The position numbers and the translations under genes are program-made. From Doris montereyensis (taxonomy: Eukaryota > Mollusca > Gastropoda > Nudibranchia > Dorididae), in contig JAXRKP010000407.1 of the NCBI GenBank assembly GCA_037039925.1, positions 147,501-211,500 of the forward strand: a stretch of DNA of 64,000 nt, written 5' to 3'. Positions 26,341-39,507 of the stretch are shown one piece after another. Below the pieces are notes generated by a model that saw only the letters and a list, made by a program, of their open reading frames with translations, was not told where the DNA came from and ran no database searches. Numbering within the stretch: the stretch's first letter is position 1; each line of letters begins with the position of its first letter.

Positions 26341-26697
26341 CTATCCTTTTCTCTCTCTCCTCCCTCAAATAAAAACGCAATACCAAAGCGTTTTTTGAAT
26401 GTCTGTTTTAAGACTTAAACGAGATTAAGGCTCGTGATATGTTTTCACTGGGAACTCTTGAGACTGAATCGTATGATAATAATTAAATTTTCAAGTCAGA
26501 ATCACATTTGTATGTTTACAAAGTAGTTGGCGCAGATAAAAAAAAACAATAATGACGTAAAGAAATATAATCTCAAGACTAAGTAACAATACATACAAAC
26601 AAACCCCAAAAACAACAAAAATATGCTTAAATGCATAGTAAATTCAGTCTTAACTTGTCAAACAAAAATTTGTTGGAGGCAGATATAAATTCAACGC

Positions 26698-26846
26698 AAT
26701 TTCAAAGTGAGTTATCCTATATAATACAGGTATCCTATGTAATAAAAGGTATGCTATGTAATAAAAGGTATGATATGAAATAAAAGGTATCCTATATAAT
26801 AAATGGTATGTTATGAAATAAAAGGTATCCTATATAATAAAATAAC
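26698..26846 (+). repeat. 21-bp tandem repeat, about 7 copies
   Basis: Unit resembles GGTATCCTATATAATAAAA with variants GGTATGCTATGTAATAAAA and GGTATGTTATGAAATAAAA. Very AT-rich. Confidence 0.85.
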
Positions 26847-27969
26847 GATTGCTTTTTCTAATTGAAAATTAATATCAGAGAAATTATTGTGACTAATTTA
26901 TGTAACTAAAGCTAAGGCCAGACAATACCAACAAAAAAAAGCAAATAAATCTAAAGCATTAGATGTAAATAGTATTATATTACATATACACACATAATCT
27001 GGCGTTTTAGAGAGTACACAAAACCATAGTTAAACAACGAAGTATCTCTGTCTTTATCTTACTGAAAATAGTGGCATGGATGCATGGGAAAGATAAATAA
27101 TAGTTGAAACAGAAAATATAAATATGAAATAAGAAAAAGACCCTGTACATTTATATAATTGTCAACACATCATGTTATTTACGCTGGAAAGATCACTTTT
27201 TCCTTTCTTTCTTACTTCAGTATCTAAAGTTTTCATTGTGTTTGTTTTTTTCTTCTTCTTCTAATTCGTTAACGGGTTGGGTTGTTGTTGTGAGTTTTTT
27301 CTTTTTTTTCCTGGATTTTTTTTTTCCTTCTGCAAGTGTAAGTTTCCAACTGTCCACCATGAGGGGTGTGGTTTTGAGAGAACGTTCGATTTTGCTTTTA
27401 GCATTCGCGGAGTCATGACGTGCAGAGCATTTGTGCACTGGACCCCCCACGGTTTATGTCCATCTCCGGTAGGATTCTATGATATCATTAATATCAATCA
27501 AGTTATCAAGGCTGGTGCAGCCGAGATCACCAAAGTCGTGGATGTGGGTAAAATCAAATAATAACCAAGGCCGCCTTGGGTAAATACGGACTGGAGTTAA
27601 CGACAGCCATGATTTGAACCCATGACCTTTGACTTGCCAGGCAAGCAATGAGCATTGGGATTCGTGACTACTTTAACCACTCAGGAAAGGGATTCGATAC
27701 GTCACATCTGTTTGCCTAGAAATTCTAATAGAATGAGTTACGGTAGATTCTACATTAACTGGCAAAATAATACGCTTACACAAAAGTCAATGGAATATAA
27801 AATCAACACAGCATGCCCATGAAAACAAAAATGAAAACTTAATAATATTGAAACTACGTCAATTCGTTTCAGATTGTCATTCTGTTTTTACAATACAACA
27901 CAGATAAAAGTTATTAATATTACAACAACACGTTGAGTTTTTATGATTTCTTGCTGCACATCAGGTATC
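26847..27969. other. Intergenic region with S1 fragment
   Basis: No gene seen outside the SINE pieces at 27,430-27,690. Confidence 0.6.
27430..27690. mobile_element. S1-related 3' fragment next to a tRNA-like SINE head
   Basis: The part 27,515-27,562 (CCGAGATCACCAAAGTCGTG, GGATGTGGGTAAAATC) matches the S1 3' end on plus. The part 27,590-27,690 read on minus has an A-box-like GAGTGGTTAAAGTAGT and a B-box-like GGTCATGGGTTCAAATCAT, as in a tRNA-derived SINE head. The two lie head to tail in opposite orientation. No tRNA gene is called because the cloverleaf is not complete. Confidence 0.5.
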
Positions 27970-28140
<171 letters not shown>

Positions 28141-28298
28141 CTCTCTCTTTATAATACATCTTAAAATGTAATCTATCCCTCAGTTATATGACAATAAAAA
28201 TCTCTTAAGTTGCGAAATAGAACTGGCTTAATCGATAAACGCATCTATAAAGACGAAGACATTGCAAGTCCACAACACCCAAACACATGCACAATAAA

Positions 28299-28468
<170 letters not shown>

Positions 28469-28649
28469 TATCTTTAGAGAATAATAGATCGATATGATAT
28501 GAGCAAGTTCTTTTATTCTAATTTTACATTATAAAACTCACACAAAACTGTAAGTGAAATGGAAAGTCATAAAACAAGATGCGGCATCGTGAAATATAAA
28601 ATAAAGACCATAGGGTATGCCATTGACTGACATGAATGTTTAAATGGTA

Positions 28650-28720
28650 TGTGATATGTGTTCAATATGGCATGTGTTCAATATGGCATGTGTTCAATAT
28701 GGCATGTGTTCAATATAAGC
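28650..28720 (+). repeat. 18-bp tandem repeat, 4 copies
   Basis: Four near-identical copies of ATGTGTTCAATATGGC. Confidence 0.9.
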
Positions 28721-28799
28721 TTATAATAATATGAATCTTTATTTATAAAAACAAATAATGGTTGTGGTTATGAATCGTGCTTGCATGAGAGTAATGAGA

Positions 28800-29015
28800 G
28801 GTAGTAGGTCTACATGTAACAACTTTCGAGAAAAGGCTGAAAGCCAATGTGGGATTGGAAAAGGAAACCAATTTAACAACCTAATAACTTGCACCTGAGT
28901 AGAGTGGGAAGTCTTTCCCAACGAACACAACGTCGAACCTAAATTAGCTAAGAATTCGAACCCGAACTTCATGATCCCAAATCGGGCAGTCGAACCACTG
29001 GGCCACCGACGCCAT
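28800..29015 (-). mobile_element. S3 SINE copy
   Basis: On minus the head reads TGGCGTCGGTGGCCCAGTGG with a B-box-like GTTCGGGTTCGAATTC, and the body matches the copy at 54,440 (CTTTCCCAACGAACACAACG on plus). Probably derived from a long-variable-arm tRNA, but too diverged for a tRNA gene call. Confidence 0.75.
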
Positions 29016-29664
29016 CAACAACCTTAAAAACACAGGTGAAATGGGTGGCATGTTCTAAAATAATATTTAAATGCCTTTTAATTAAACACACACAATAACA
29101 ACAAAAACTACGACAAACAAACACACATGTTTTCATCTAGATCTAAATCTTATTGTTAATCTGGGGAAAATTGATGAACTTTGCAAATCAAAAGGGTTGT
29201 ACATCAATGTTATAAATATAACATGAATGCATTGTTTCCCTAGTCATAATAATATCATGTAGAAAAATAATATTATGAAAATCTAAACAAAAAACTATAG
29301 CCTATATAATCTTTATAACATATTTAACTTGATAAGACTAAAATGAAATACAAAAACTTTATTTATTTTTATATGTGGTCACAAAGAGCAACATCCTACA
29401 ATAATATTAACGTTTTAAATAAATATACTTTTACATTGAATGCAACTATTTCCAAATAAACCCTCGGTCTGAGAAGAGCAATAATAATAAAATAAGTAGA
29501 TGTAGTACAACTATTTTGTGTCGGTATAGGCCCTACAGCCCGCTGGTCAGGTCAATACAACGTCGATAGATGAATAAATTAATCGATATAAATATATGAA
29601 TAAATGGATGGATTTATAATAAAAATAGAGATAGATGGATCGATCAATTTGTCAATGGATAGAA

Positions 29665-29667
<3 letters not shown>
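29016..29667. other. Intergenic, nothing seen
   Basis: AT-rich unique DNA with scattered ATAAT words. Confidence 0.65.
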
Positions 29668-30185
<518 letters not shown>

Positions 30186-30411
30186 CAAGTAACAAGACAG
30201 AACATAGATTGATGGAAGGATGGACAGAGAGAGGGAAAAATTAGAAGATTTCAAAAATGTAGCATCATATATCTAGAAAGATCGTATTGCGTGTTGATGG
30301 ATTGATAGAAATGGAGACAGGTCAGATTATTATTATAAATTCTGGGCGTATATAAATGGACGATTATCAAAGCACACTACATGTGTCAACAATACTGATA
30401 GATGTAGAGTG

Positions 30412-30414
<3 letters not shown>

Positions 30415-30495
<81 letters not shown>

Positions 30496-30500
30496 TATTA
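30415..30500 (+). repeat. (AT)n microsatellite
   Basis: About 42 AT units with one GT interruption. Confidence 0.95.
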
Positions 30501-30699
30501 TATGAATTATGTATAATCACTTATGCCATGTAAATCTGTAGGTATTTGTACAATTTTTGTCACATAAAAGCTTCATAAATGTGTATGGCTTCGAACTCAA
30601 ACATACAGGAGGTCGACATGGCCCCGCGTAGCGCAGGCCGGACGAGCTGCCCATGTTTCAGCGTTCAGCCTACAGAAATGCAAACTGCCTAAAACCGCT

Positions 30700-30865
30700 T
30701 TTTCCATGTATACGTAATGCGTGGTGCATCAACAACGCTAAGAGAGAAATTTAACGAAGATGTTTCCCGTGCGCGTGATGCGCTTTGCGTGATGCGTGGT
30801 ACACCTTAGTCAAATGTTCAGGTAATCGTTGTTTACGCATCACGCGTTACGCATCACGTATAATA
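30700..30865. repeat. GCATCACG-rich region related to 43,285-43,650
   Basis: Contains several GTGATGCG and CGCATCACG words in both orientations, such as GCGTGATGCGCTTTGCGTGA and ATCGTTGTTTACGCATCACG. It shares the core with the 85-bp tandem repeat, which suggests a dispersed family. Confidence 0.65.
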
Positions 30866-31649
30866 ACGTACACATTGAAAAGCGGCTTGAGAGATGAAAA
30901 AAGAGCCAATCATAAGAGCATTTAAAACAAGTCATTTATTAAAGCAAGGTTGGTTTATTTTCATGTTGTTTTTTGTTTTGTTACCCACAGGAAGCAAGTG
31001 TTTTCCAACGTTGTTTTTAGTCGATGTCAGACGCTCCTGTCTTGAAATTCCACAAGGAAAGCGACCAAAAAACTACGATCGTAAATAAACGTGAACTAAA
31101 TTAAATGAACACTTGCCTACCACGAACCACGAACACTTCGTCGCACACCAAACGTCGGCCTTTGCTAACCTCGGTCGGGTCAGTGGTCGATAGATCAACT
31201 ACAAATAACAAACACTATATTAGTCGCCACAAGAAAACTATAATATTGTGAATTAACAAGTACTATTGAGTATATAATATTAACAGCAACAGTCTTAACC
31301 TAGAAACGTCAATTAAATAATCTTATGATAACGTTCCTGTAGGACATGAAAAATGGCGAGTGTAATATGGCGAAATTCTGGGGTTGGCTGCAGCTGTTGA
31401 GTTATGGGATCGATGGCGCGAGGTTGGCAGGCGAGAGCGGCGCACGCGAGACCGAAGTAGGAGGGGAGGGTTTGGGAACCAGAGAGCAGAGCTGAGAGCT
31501 GGCTGCAACGAATTTTTTTTTTACGCCTGCTATGTTTGTTCGTCTAAAAATAAAATTTCATGTGGGAACAATCCATGGCAGATTTCGCGTTTGTAAATCA
31601 TTTGCCTGCGGTTGGATATGGTGGATTTTTTCTCAGTTATTACATGTTG
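30866..31649. other. Intergenic, GC-richer patch
   Basis: A locally GC-rich stretch at about 31,380-31,500 (CGAGGTTGGCAGGCGAGAGC) stands out from AT-rich surroundings. It could be a promoter-like island or repeat; no gene found beside it. Confidence 0.45.
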
Positions 31650-31684
31650 TTGTTGTTGTAGTAATAGTAGTAGCAGCAGCGGTA

Positions 31685-31735
<51 letters not shown>

Positions 31736-32216
31736 ATAGTAGCAGCAGTAGCAGTAGCAATAGTATACTAGTAGTAATAGTAGTAGTAGTAGTAGCAGTA
31801 GTTGTTGTAGTAGCAGCAGCAGTAGCAGTAGTTAAAGTAGTAGTAGTGGTGGTGGTAGCAGTAGTAATAGCAGCAGTGTCATCAACAGCAGTAGTAGTAG
31901 TAGTAGCAGCAGTAGTAGTAGTAGTGGTGGTAATAGCAGGAGTACCATCGCAGCAGCAGCAGCATCAGTAATGATAATGGTAGCAGTAGCAGCAGTAGCA
32001 GTAGCAGTAGCAGTAGTAGTAGCAGTAGCAGTAGTAGCAATAGTAGTAGCAATAGCAGCAGCAGTAATGGTAGTAGTAGAAGTAGTAGCAGCAGCATTAA
32101 TGTTAGTAGGTAGTAGTAGCAGTAGTAGCAGCAGCAGTAGTAGTAGTAGTAGTAGCAGCAGCAGTAGTAGCAGTAGTAGTAGCAGCAGCAGCAGCAGTAG
32201 TAGTAGTAGCAGTAGC

Positions 32217-32258
<42 letters not shown>

Positions 32259-32300
32259 CGTAGTAGTCGTAGTAGCAGCAGCAGCAGCAGCAGCAGTAAG
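31650..32300 (+). repeat. (GTA)n/(GCA)n trinucleotide array, about 650 bp
   Basis: Mixed AGT/AGC triplets throughout. It gives long Ser, Val, Leu or Ala ORFs in all frames, which are artefacts. Confidence 0.95.
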
Positions 32301-32319
32301 ATAGATTGCCGACTCAAGT

Positions 32320-33367
32320 AAATGCCTGTCGAGTTTAATATGTTCTGATCAATATGAGTGTGACGATTGATTGGTCACTAAATCCACGAAAAGGGGACAA
32401 GCGGGAAAAGTTCACCACTCTTCACATACAAGGATTTTGAATTAAAACAGTCTCTTTGCTTTGTCTGACTGAACGATCAGTTTTGTGGACAAGGATTGAT
32501 TTTTACCAACGTAATGAATCCTTTCGTACGATTCGATAAGAAAATGTCTTTTATACTAAAGAATAACATATAGACGATTTAATCAAGGGGTAACATCTAC
32601 AATACAATTTGTATTGCGGAAAAAGCAGAGAAGGTCCGCTTTCAGAAGGATGAAAATAAAACGGGAAAACAGGAAATAAGAGAGAATATTGAGTCGATCT
32701 CAATAAAGGTCATTCATGACTTACCCAGGGACTACTATTGAGTCAGAAAGACCACGCTTTATGATTTTATTTAATTGCAATAACACAATAAAAAAGCATT
32801 TAAGCTCAAAGTTCTGAACTGGTTCATGGTGGATCATAAATGTACACAGATACTGATAAGTAATTACTTTCTCATTAATTCAATTGACAACATAATCTTT
32901 TATTGGGTATTTGAAAGAGCTTGTTTTCTGTCATCGGATTAATAGTTTGAATAAATTTGTTGGAAATCAAAATAATTTAAGGGGTTATTTCCATAGTGAG
33001 CCTATGTCAATTTTCGTGAAAAAAAGAGATAGAGAGATAATCCTAGGGAAAGAAAGGAAATCATACTTCCTGAAAAAAATGCAAGTGATATGATGAAAGT
33101 TCGTCGCGTTTACAACTCTTTGGAACTTGGAATTCCCAAAGTCAACAGTGCCACAGTCCATGATTTCTTTTGGCATTTATCTCTAAATGTCGTAATTGTG
33201 ACTTAGGCACACTTGAAATGACCCCTTCAATAGTATAGCACTTGGAGGTAAATATCATGTCATACAAGTAGATAAAGACAATGAGGACAGAGAGTAGATT
33301 GCGGGGTCATCCATTTTGGTGAGCTGAGTTGACATGATAAATCGTACAAAAGTAAACCTGGCCAACG
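32320..33367. other. Intergenic, nothing seen
   Basis: AT-rich unique DNA between the trinucleotide array and the S1 cluster. Confidence 0.65.
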
Positions 33368-33705
33368 TTGTGGGCTCGGGAGTCTAGAGGCAAGATGTCA
33401 GCCTCTCAACCAAAAGGTCGTGGTTTTGAGCCCCGCCAACGGTTGAAAAATGTTCTCGAGCTTTTTCGAGCAGCATCTACTCCCCTAGTTCCATCGGAGA
33501 CGGACGGTAAAAAGAAGTTCCGGTGTGCAGATTACAACGCTCTGTGTACGTTAAAGATCCCTTAGCTGTTTACAGGGCAGTCCGGGCAAAACTTTTACAA
33601 ATCCAACCAAAAGCTCCGAGATAACCTCAGTTCTAAATGTGGGCAAATCAAATAACATCAAATCAAATCAAATCAAATCAAACCAAATCAAACCAAATCA
33701 ATCCT
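33368..33705 (+). mobile_element. S1 SINE, full-length copy
   Basis: tRNA-derived head (GGCTCGGGAGTCTAGAGGCA; B-box-like GGTCGTGGTTTTGAGCCCC), body with AAAGATCCCTTAGCTGT and TTTACAGGGCAGTCCGGG, and a tail of AAATC units (33,655-33,705). This is the most complete copy and the best reference for the family in this window. It faces the minus-strand copy at 33,880-34,225. Confidence 0.85.
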
Positions 33706-33879
33706 AACGTTGCGGTAACCTGCAAACACAGTGGCTTCACATTCATCACGTTTTTAAAACTGGGAACCACTTTCAACTTGCATAAGTGGCGGGAGCTTTA
33801 AAACAATCATCTGTAATTGACATCGGAGTGGCATTAATCCATTCCCCTCTCACTGCCATGGCCACCTCATGACGATTTT

Positions 33880-34225
33880 GATTTAAGTGCTTTGATTTGA
33901 TTTGATTTGATTTCATTTTACCCACATCCACAACTTAGGTGATCTCAGAGTTTTTGGTGGGATTTTTATTTTTGCCCGGACTGCCCTGTAAACAGCCAAG
34001 GGATCGTTAATGTGCACAGAGCGTTGGGATATGCACACGGGAGCTCCTTTTTTATCCTCATTCTTAGATGGGAGTAGGAGTCCAACTACCTGGACCAAAG
34101 GGGGGCGGGGAAGATTTTGCTCGAAAAAGTCGAGAAAATTTGTTAACCGCTGGCGGGGCTCGAACCCATTTCCTTTTAGTTGAGAGGCCGACGCCTTGCC
34201 TCTGGACGACCGAGACCTCCGGATT
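33880..34225 (-). mobile_element. S1 SINE, minus-strand copy
   Basis: Reads on plus as a GATTTGATTT tail, CCCACATCCACAACTTAGG, GCCCGGACTGCCCTGTAAAC, TGCTCGAAAAAGTCGAG, then the B-box complement GGGGCTCGAACCCATTTCC and GTTGAGAGGCCGACGCC. It forms an inverted pair with the copy at 33,368-33,705. Confidence 0.85.
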
Positions 34226-34631
34226 TAGTGCAGCAGTAAAATCTTTCCCGTCTTTCGCTCACCGAATTCAGCCAGCCATGAGATCTGTAAACAACTCATT
34301 GAAGGAAAACAATCCCAAATTCTTTTTTGTCCAAAGTTTTGCTCAAAAATGTTTTCTTTAATTTTTATTTCTTAAATGAATTCTGCGTCACAAATTACCC
34401 CCTTTCGCCTTCCTCCCATCCAGATGCGAAATATTCCAAATTTTTACGTTTAATTCAAAACAATTATATTTTGTTTTAATTTTCTGTCTGAGCTGCAAAG
34501 GCTTGAAAGACCAAGTGTGAAACTACAGTGCCTACACGTTTGATGATGTCATTAGCCACACGCAGGTTTTACCTGATATCAATGTCTTCTCTCCAAAACA
34601 GCATGAGGAATCAGGGAAAGTCGGTGGGAAC

Positions 34632-34940
34632 TTGATTTGATTTACCCACATCCACAACTAAAGTGATCACGGGGTTTTTGTTAGGATTTTTTTTTATTTT
34701 TGCCCGGTCTGCTCTATTAACAACCAATGGATCGTTAACGTGCAAGGAATTTTGTGATATGCACACGGAACTTTATTTTTATCATCCGTCTCCGGTGGGA
34801 TTAAGTGTCGATTCACCTACCTGAACCGGGGTGGTGGGTTTTTTTTAAATCGAGAAAATAATCATTCGTCGGCGGGGCTCAAACTCATTACCTTTCGGTT
34901 GAGAGGCCGACTCTTGCCTCTGGATCACTGAGTCCCCGGT
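34632..34940 (-). mobile_element. S1 SINE, minus-strand copy
   Basis: Same order as the other minus copies: TTGATTTACCCACATCCAC, TGCCCGGTCTGCTCTATT, TCGATTCACCTACCTGAACC, GGCGGGGCTCAAACTCATT, GTTGAGAGGCCGACTCTTG. It is more diverged than the copy 400 bp upstream and lies in tandem with it. Confidence 0.82.
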
Positions 34941-35939
34941 TTTGCTCGAATAGGACAGGAGACAATTCATTTGCAATGTCTACTCTCCAAAGCCGCAAGG
35001 GGAAGTCGGCGAGACAGCGAAGCAACTGAACTTACAGCCGTAGACCGACGCGAGAGAAACACTAAAAGGAACAAAACAGGTCTAGTACTTCCAAGCATTG
35101 TTCTGACAGAGGTCATCCGGTTTCTGCGCGGGAAAAGAGTCCCGTAAAATCCGGTTGTAATGGCCAATAAAAAAGAGCTGAGATGTGTTTATTTTGTTAT
35201 GACCAAGTACGATAAGTGTGTGAGAGTGTGAGTGTGTGCGTGCGTGTGTATGTGTGTGTGTGTGTGTCTGTGTGTAGGGGTGTGTGCGTGTGTATTTGCG
35301 CGCGCATTATGCTAATGTTATGTGGCCCCGAGACGAGTGAAGAAAGAAAGACCAGCAGATTGAGGTGGCTTGAAACAGTGGTGGTGGGGGGGGGCGATTG
35401 GTAAACTAAACTCATGAATTCTACATTGTCAGCTAGGCTCTACGTTAAACGTAAGAGAGCAAAAACGATGGTACAAGGTATATTTATTTATGTTCATTCG
35501 ATAGCCCGACTCAAATGGATAAAGAGGAAGCTTAGCCAAAAATAGGGCCAACATTCAAATAAATTGCTTTCTATTAGTTTTTAGCATTTTCTGAAGTTAA
35601 AAATACTTGGAACTTAACATACCAAAAAGTTTACCAAAAATCGGAGGTCTGGAACATGGATTTTTTAGCGGTCAAATCAGTAACAAAATTGTGTTTTTTA
35701 CAATTTCATATAAGATTTGTTGAAACTGACACAAGTTTCAATGTGCTATAAAGATAAATGCGCAACAAGGGAGAATCAAAAGTTATATTAATTAATATTG
35801 TAATATGTTACAGAGGCAAAGGGCGTTTTCACAATTTCAAAGCTGATTTTCTCAAACGACATAAATCAACGTCATATTTTCTTACTTTCGTTTTCTTTTA
35901 AAAACATCAATATTCAACTAAAGTCGTCTTTCTTTTCTT
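34941..35939. other. Intergenic, nothing beyond the GT run
   Basis: Unique DNA between the S1 cluster and the LINE 3' end. Confidence 0.6.
35216..35305 (+). repeat. (GT)n-rich microsatellite
   Basis: Imperfect TG run. Confidence 0.88.
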
Positions 35940-37627
35940 TATCAGTTCTTTCTACCTTTCGGTGTATGGGTTCAGATGCCCCAGATGATCTTTCTCCAGG
36001 ATACCCTGTCCTGACATTTTCTGTTTCCTTCCAAAAAAAATAATTTCTATGCTTCAATGTCTATTTTATATCTTCTTCCTACTTTCTCCGAGGTCTGCCT
36101 TAGTCTTTTTACCCTGGGCTTTAGCACTGTATACTGATTTAGCTATTCTATTGTCATTTATTCTGTTTACATGCCTAAACCATCTCAATTGATTTGTTTC
36201 AATCTTAGTTTTTATGCCATCTGCTTTGGTTTGATCTCTTATTGTTGTGTTTCTGATTTTGTCTTTTTTAGTTTTCCTACTACTCTTCTTAGATATTTCA
36301 TTTCAGTTGCCTGTACTCTACTGTATTCTCTACTGTCTAAGATCCAGGTTTCGCTACCATAGAGGAGAGTAGGACAATAAACTGTATTGTAAACTGCCAT
36401 TTTGGTTTTTGTCGACAATTTTTACCTACCTACAAACGCCTTTCCTAGATGGTTATATATTGTACTTGGCTTTTGATTCTCTGGCTGATTTCTTCTCTTA
36501 TTTTTCCCTCTGAGTTAATCATTACTCCTAGGTAATTGTAGCTGTCAACTTGTTCTAAATTTTTCGTGCCCAATTCAAGATTTTGTGTTTTAGTTTCCCT
36601 AGTTACTAGCATTGTTTTGGTTTTCTTTGCATTTATCTCATTCCTCTTTATTTAGTTCATTGTTCATAATGTTGATATTGACTGAAGGTCACTTTCTGAT
36701 TTTCCAAACAGAACTAAATCATCGGCAAATGAAAGCATTAATACATTTTTACTGGTTTGAGCTTCCACATACCTACATTCATTTTCTTCATTTTTGAGGA
36801 TGCCTTTGTGATTGAATCTATGAATGTGATAAACAAAAGAGAACGTAGGACACAACCCTGTCTTACTCCTATATCTACATCAAATTCTGCAAATATGTTT
36901 CCAGCTACTCTCACTGCACATGTTGGTTTATTGTAAAAACTTTTAATGGCTTCTATTAAATTTTGCTCTACATTGTGTTCTTTTAAGGAATGCCATAGTT
37001 CGTGCCTCCTCACAGTGTCAAATGCCTTTTCTAAGTCAATAAAACACAGGGGCAAGTCAATGTTTCTTCAATGATTTTTTTCTATTATTTATTTAATTGT
37101 AAATATGTGGTTTGTACACTTCTTCCTGGTCTAAATCCACTCTGATACTCTTCAATCTGATCCTCTACTCTTTTCCTTAGTCTCATTTCCAGTATCCTGG
37201 CATATGCTTTTCCTGGAACGTTAACTAGTGATATCCCTCTATAGTTTGAGCATTCCATAGTTGATCCTTCCTTATGTATTGGTACTACCGTTCCCTTTTC
37301 CCAGCCGTTTGGCACCTGTTTGGACTTTCATGCTTGTTGGCGTATTGCATGTAGTAGTTTGTCTGCCTCTCGCCCTTGGTTTTTAATCATTTCTGGATAA
37401 ACTTGATCTGCTCCTGGGGCTTTTCCTAATTTTACGTTTCTTATAGCTGTTTGGATTTCTTCCATTGATATATCTACATCTTCAACTGTCTCCTCTAGAT
37501 TAATTGGTACTCTTACTAATTGATCTTTTCTCCTTGTTTCATACGTTCTGGAGGGATTATGTAATTGGCGAAAATGTTCTTGCAGTCCGAAAGTTTCTGT
37601 CCTATTCCTTGACCATTTTTCTTGCAA
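35940..37627 (-). mobile_element. LINE reverse-transcriptase remnant (RTE/Jockey-type C-terminal half)
   Basis: Minus-strand LINE pieces. They read AIRNVKLGKAPGADQVYPEM (RT 0/1), GWEKGTVVPIHKEGS, CSNYRGISLVNVPGKAYARI, FRPGRSVQTTYLQL, CFIDLEKAFDTVRRHELW, VRQGCVLRSLLF, and the catalytic FADD (36,718-36,729) in SFADDLVLFGKSESDLQ. Downstream (lower coordinates) are SYNYLGVMINSEGKIREEI, YCPTLLYGSETW, TEMKYLRRVVGK and NQLRWFRHVNRI, the usual C-terminal blocks of endonuclease-type LINEs. The frame is broken several times, and the 5' end is cut at a 61-bp tandem repeat. No endonuclease domain is seen. The RTE versus Jockey assignment is uncertain. Confidence 0.8.
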
Positions 37628-37885
37628 TCTGTATCTTGTTCTATTTCAAACTTGCATGTCTTAATGATCTGTATCTTGTTCTATTTCAAACTTGCATGTC
37701 TTATTCCTTTTGACCATTTTTCTTGCAATCTGTATCTTGTTCTATTTCAAACTTGCATGTCTTATTCCTTTTGACCATTTTTCTTGCAATCTGTATCTTG
37801 TTCTATTTCAAACTTGCATGTCTTATTCCTTTTGACCATTTTCCTTGCAATCTGTATCTTGTTCTATTTCAAACTTGCAGACGTC
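37608..37885. repeat. 61-bp tandem repeat at the 5' edge of the LINE fragment
   Basis: About 4.5 copies of a 61-bp unit containing CTGTATCTTGTTCTATTTC and CTTGCATGTCTTATTCC. The phases CTATTT at 37,681, 37,742 and 37,803 show the exact period. The last copy merges into the LINE RT sequence, so it is an amplification of LINE-derived or junction sequence. 61 is not a multiple of three, so ORFs through it are artefacts. Confidence 0.9.
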
Positions 37886-38703
37886 TTGGTAAGAAGAGCA
37901 GCATCCTAGCCTATTCAAAATGTCAGCCAATGAGCGTGAGGAAGAAACTGCTTGACTGAACTATAACTGCAAAGGAAATTCTTCTTGTAATAAATCATGC
38001 AAGAACTGCTTGGATCATGGTCTGTTCTTTGGTGGCATGATTAAGGTCTTTTGATTTCACTTTCTAACGCTCGAAGGTATTCTCGAAAAATATCCAATTA
38101 TTCTTTTCAGTTGAGTTTCTCTTTTGTCGTTAGTCTGATAGACACTGCTGCGATCCTCCCCATTCCATGTTATTTTACTTCCTTCTTTTTCATACACACA
38201 CACACACATACATATAGCCTTATGTCCGTATTTTTTGTGTCAACTTCCTGTCAGCAGTCTACTACGTAGTTGACTTGATGCCGTTACACCTTCATTCCTG
38301 AGCATGACAGCTACTTTCGGCTGTTTTTTACGCCGTGCTGTGAACCTTTTATATTTAGCTGTCATTTATGAAGGCGAAAGTAAAGATGTTTTCTCGTTAT
38401 GGTAGCATGACAATTTATTCCCCCCAACTTCTCTCTGCTGGTCTTTATACATTGAAGAAGTACCATTACGTATTGTGTTGAAATATTGAAATGAGCTTTA
38501 TTGTATAAAATACATGTTCATCCTTGAACGTAAGACCGAACACGACATGGCAACTTTTGAGTTCCTTCATCCTCTTCTGTTCCCTTTCGTCTATTTCTCG
38601 GGCTGTCTGTCTTTCTGACTCTGTCTGTTTGTCTGCCTGTCTGTTTGTCTGTCAGTCTGTATGTCTACATACATGTGTCTCTCTCCCTCACTCCCTCCCT
38701 TCT

Positions 38704-38772
<69 letters not shown>

Positions 38773-38837
38773 CCCCTCTCTCTCTCTCTCCCTCTCCCTC
38801 CCTCCCTCTCTCTCTCTCTCTCCCTCCTGTCCCTCCT

Positions 38838-38881
<44 letters not shown>

Positions 38882-39507
38882 GCGCTCTCCCTCTCCTTTC
38901 CTCTATCCCTCTATTTTTTCTTTTAACCTGCTTTTTGATCCACCCGCATAAAAGAATCTATTGAACTTATCTTCTTGTTTACTTAACATACATCAATCCA
39001 TCTATCTAAGATAACGTACTTTCATCAGCACAAAATAATTAACATCTCCAAACCAATGCTACAAGAAGAAAATGCCCCGAAAGAATAACAATGTGCAGGT
39101 GTGCAGCGGAGTGCAATGGCTCAAAAGTGGTCCAACGGTACTCCATACTTTGGCAGACTTTAACTTTTACTTTAAGCATTGACAGTGTGGTGGTGGGCTA
39201 GCAAGGAGGTCATGACAGACAGACAAATAGACACCTACAAGGCGACGCGAGTGATAAGCCAACGTTCCGCGGGAGTATGTCGTGCTTGGCGGAGAAGCGT
39301 TAAGAGACGTTTTTCAATTTAAAAATGTCCCACAACGGATTTAAAATGCTGTCGGTCCTGGACTAAAAGATCTTTAACCTGAATCGATTTCAAGCTTTAT
39401 GTGGGGTGGGGGTGCCATTTTTGTCGAAAATGAGACAAATCTAATCTATCATACTAGACTAGTGAGGACAGTTCATTCCGTCATAATGAGATCATAAAAG
39501 AAGCTCA
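37886..39507. other. Intergenic with CT microsatellite
   Basis: Short (CA)n at 38,192-38,207 and the CT tract. No gene seen. Confidence 0.6.
38600..38915 (+). repeat. CT-rich microsatellite
   Basis: CTGT then CT with CCCT interruptions. Confidence 0.92.

Noticed and set aside
28940..29015. tRNA gene on minus strand
   Set aside because: A/B-box-like parts are present but the stem pairing is poor and the body of a SINE follows.
31612..32321. Poly-Ser, poly-Val and poly-Leu proteins
   Set aside because: Translations of the trinucleotide array.
37504..37959. Plus-strand frames with repeating LVLFQTC motif
   Set aside because: Antisense to a LINE and created by the 61-bp tandem repeat.
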